DNA from: Thermoplasmata archaeon
GTDB taxonomy: Archaea > Thermoplasmatota > Thermoplasmata > Thermoplasmatales > Thermoplasmataceae
Direction: 5' to 3'
NCBI GenBank assembly: GCA_021797955.1
Contig: JAJZYV010000105.1
Span: 1-6,638 of the forward strand
Length of the DNA stretch: 6,638 nt
The translations under genes and the position numbers were made by a program. A model generated the notes under the pieces. It saw nothing but the letters and a program-made list of their open reading frames with translations, did no database searches and was not told the origin of the DNA. Positions 6,161-6,638 of the stretch are shown one piece after another. Each line of letters begins with the position of its first letter. Within the stretch, counting starts at the first letter, position 1.

Positions 6161-6226
6161 TCAGAACAAGTACTTCATGTCAAGCCACACTTCCAAGGCA
6201 ACGATGACGATTGCAGCCAGTATCAT
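6161..6226 (-). CDS. Possible 21-aa single-membrane-segment microprotein
   Basis: From ATG 6226 the frame encodes about 14 hydrophobic residues (MILAAIVIVALEVWL) followed by the short tail DMKYLF, enough for one membrane helix. A TATA-like run on the minus strand lies a little over 30 nt upstream. In-frame sequence before the ATG has no other ATG or GTG before a stop. It could be a true microprotein, a remnant of a larger membrane protein or chance. Confidence 0.2.
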   Translation of the reverse strand: MILAAIVIVALEVWLDMKYLF

Positions 6227-6276
6227 CAATTCGAAGTTTACATTCGTGTTTCGAAAAATATGACCTTTCTAGCGCA

Positions 6277-6284
6277 ATAAATAT
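6277..6284 (+). promoter_or_regulatory. TATA-like box upstream of a 41-aa ORF
   Basis: ATAAATAT is centred about 28 nt before ATG 6308, a leaderless-type distance. A second TATA-like run, TTTATATA (6299-6306), lies too close to that ATG to serve it and could drive a transcript starting further right. Confidence 0.25.
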
Positions 6285-6307
6285 CAAATTGATGGAAATT
6301 TATATAG

Positions 6308-6433
6308 ATGGAAGCGGGAAGGGCCGTTATATTAGGTAGACTGATTCGAAGGGAGGACGTTTTAACTGTGAGAAGTAAAAGAAATAGACAAGGAAATGAA
6401 GTAGATTCACTGAAACCGAAGTATTTCTTGTAA
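6308..6433 (+). CDS. Possible small basic protein of 41 aa
   Basis: The frame runs from ATG 6308 to TAA 6431-6433. The product is arginine- and lysine-rich (for example GRLIRRED and RSKRNRQGNE), with no membrane segment and no family I recognise. A TATA-like box at leaderless distance gives mild support. It lies on the same strand as the Rieske-like gene, 61 nt upstream of it, but that gene has its own promoter. A competing 15-aa frame starts at ATG 6292. The whole stretch could also be non-coding. Confidence 0.25.
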   Translation: MEAGRAVILGRLIRREDVLTVRSKRNRQGNEVDSLKPKYFL

Positions 6434-6460
6434 CCTCAATAAGACATGGATGCATCTTGT

Positions 6461-6473
6461 AGAAAATTTATTT
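6461..6473 (+). promoter_or_regulatory. BRE plus TATA box of the Rieske-like gene
   Basis: AGAAAATTTATTT combines a purine-rich BRE-like part with an AT-rich box (6465-6473). Its centre is about 26 nt before the GTG at 6495, so a leaderless mRNA is expected. This supports the GTG as the start codon. Confidence 0.5.
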
Positions 6474-6494
6474 GGTCACTGGTAATCATCACAG

Positions 6495-6638
6495 GTGAAT
6501 AAAGGGTTGATTGAAAATAAGTGGTACATAGTTCTTGATTCAGATGAACTGAAAAGGGGGAAAACGACTAAGATTAAATTCTTCGGAAATGACATCATAC
6601 TATGGAGGGATAGTAACAATAATGTCAATGCTGTTGAT
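6495..6638 (+). CDS. N-terminus of a probable Rieske [2Fe-2S] domain protein, cut by the right edge
   Basis: Only the first 48 codons are in the window, from GTG 6495, with no stop. The pattern KWYIVLDSDELKRGK (residues 9-23), then IKFFGNDIILWRD (28-40) and NNVNAVD at the edge, follows the opening strands of Rieske domains in ring-hydroxylating oxygenases and related ferredoxins: a WY-hhh-S-EL start, a G-hhhhW/hR strand and an hxAhD/E strand just before the first CxH cluster ligands. Those ligands would fall just beyond the edge, so the key residues are not visible. If correct, the protein binds a [2Fe-2S] cluster and takes part in electron transfer or oxygenation. The GTG start is supported by the TATA box at 6465-6473 and the absence of a Shine-Dalgarno site. 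Confidence 0.55.
   Translation, partial: MNKGLIENKWYIVLDSDELKRGKTTKIKFFGNDIILWRDSNNNVNAVD

Larger units (their letters stand above)
6039..6494. other. 456-bp stretch with only micro-ORFs and promoter elements
   Basis: No gene of ordinary size is present. It holds the TATA-like box for the leftward membrane protein gene, an 8-bp palindrome CCACGTGG (6132-6139), a 21-aa minus-strand frame (6161-6226), a 41-aa plus-strand frame (6308-6433) and the promoter of the Rieske-like gene at the right edge. No tRNA-like fold was recognised by eye. Confidence 0.5.

Noticed and set aside
6292..6339. 15-aa frame reading MEIYIDGSGKGRYIR, reminiscent of an RNase H start
   Set aside because: It ends after 15 codons and no continuation in another frame resembles RNase H, so the likeness is probably chance.

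Overview
The window looks archaeal, most likely from a Thermoplasmatales-type euryarchaeon, but no rRNA or other taxonomic marker is present, so this is inference. The main argument is promoter architecture. Several genes start about 22-28 nt downstream of a TATA-like box with no Shine-Dalgarno sequence, as in leaderless archaeal transcripts. The downstream gene hsdR, by contrast, has a good internal ribosome binding site. Composition is moderate, with hand-counted 60-nt samples of hsdM and hsdR at about 45-50% GC, and small membrane proteins are frequent.

Left part (1-3959, minus strand): a type I restriction-modification operon read leftward as hsdM, hsdS, hsdR. HsdM is a full-length N6-adenine methyltransferase subunit. 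HsdS is only 189 aa with one target recognition domain, about half the usual size. HsdR starts with a TGATG overlap on hsdS and stays open for 619 codons to the left edge, carrying the nuclease domain and most helicase motifs. HsdM and HsdS should form the modification enzyme, and adding HsdR gives the ATP-dependent restriction complex.

Middle (3960-4806): a 169-bp divergent promoter region, then a plus-strand gene for a 225-aa protein with a PD-(D/E)XK-like pattern (HFD...EVK). It is a candidate restriction or defence nuclease facing away from the RM operon, and I recognise no named family.

Right part (4807-6638): a 326-bp stretch with no convincing gene; two minus-strand genes for small membrane proteins (115 aa with two membrane segments and a sequon-rich loop; 135 aa with four membrane segments); a 456-bp stretch with two weak micro-ORFs; and at the right edge the first 48 codons of a plus-strand gene that resembles the N-terminus of a Rieske [2Fe-2S] domain protein.

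The most notable points are the single-TRD HsdS (implying an S homodimer and a palindromic bipartite target), its sharply AT-rich recognition domain, and the adjacent divergent nuclease-like protein. No CRISPR array, tRNA, rRNA or intact insertion sequence was seen.
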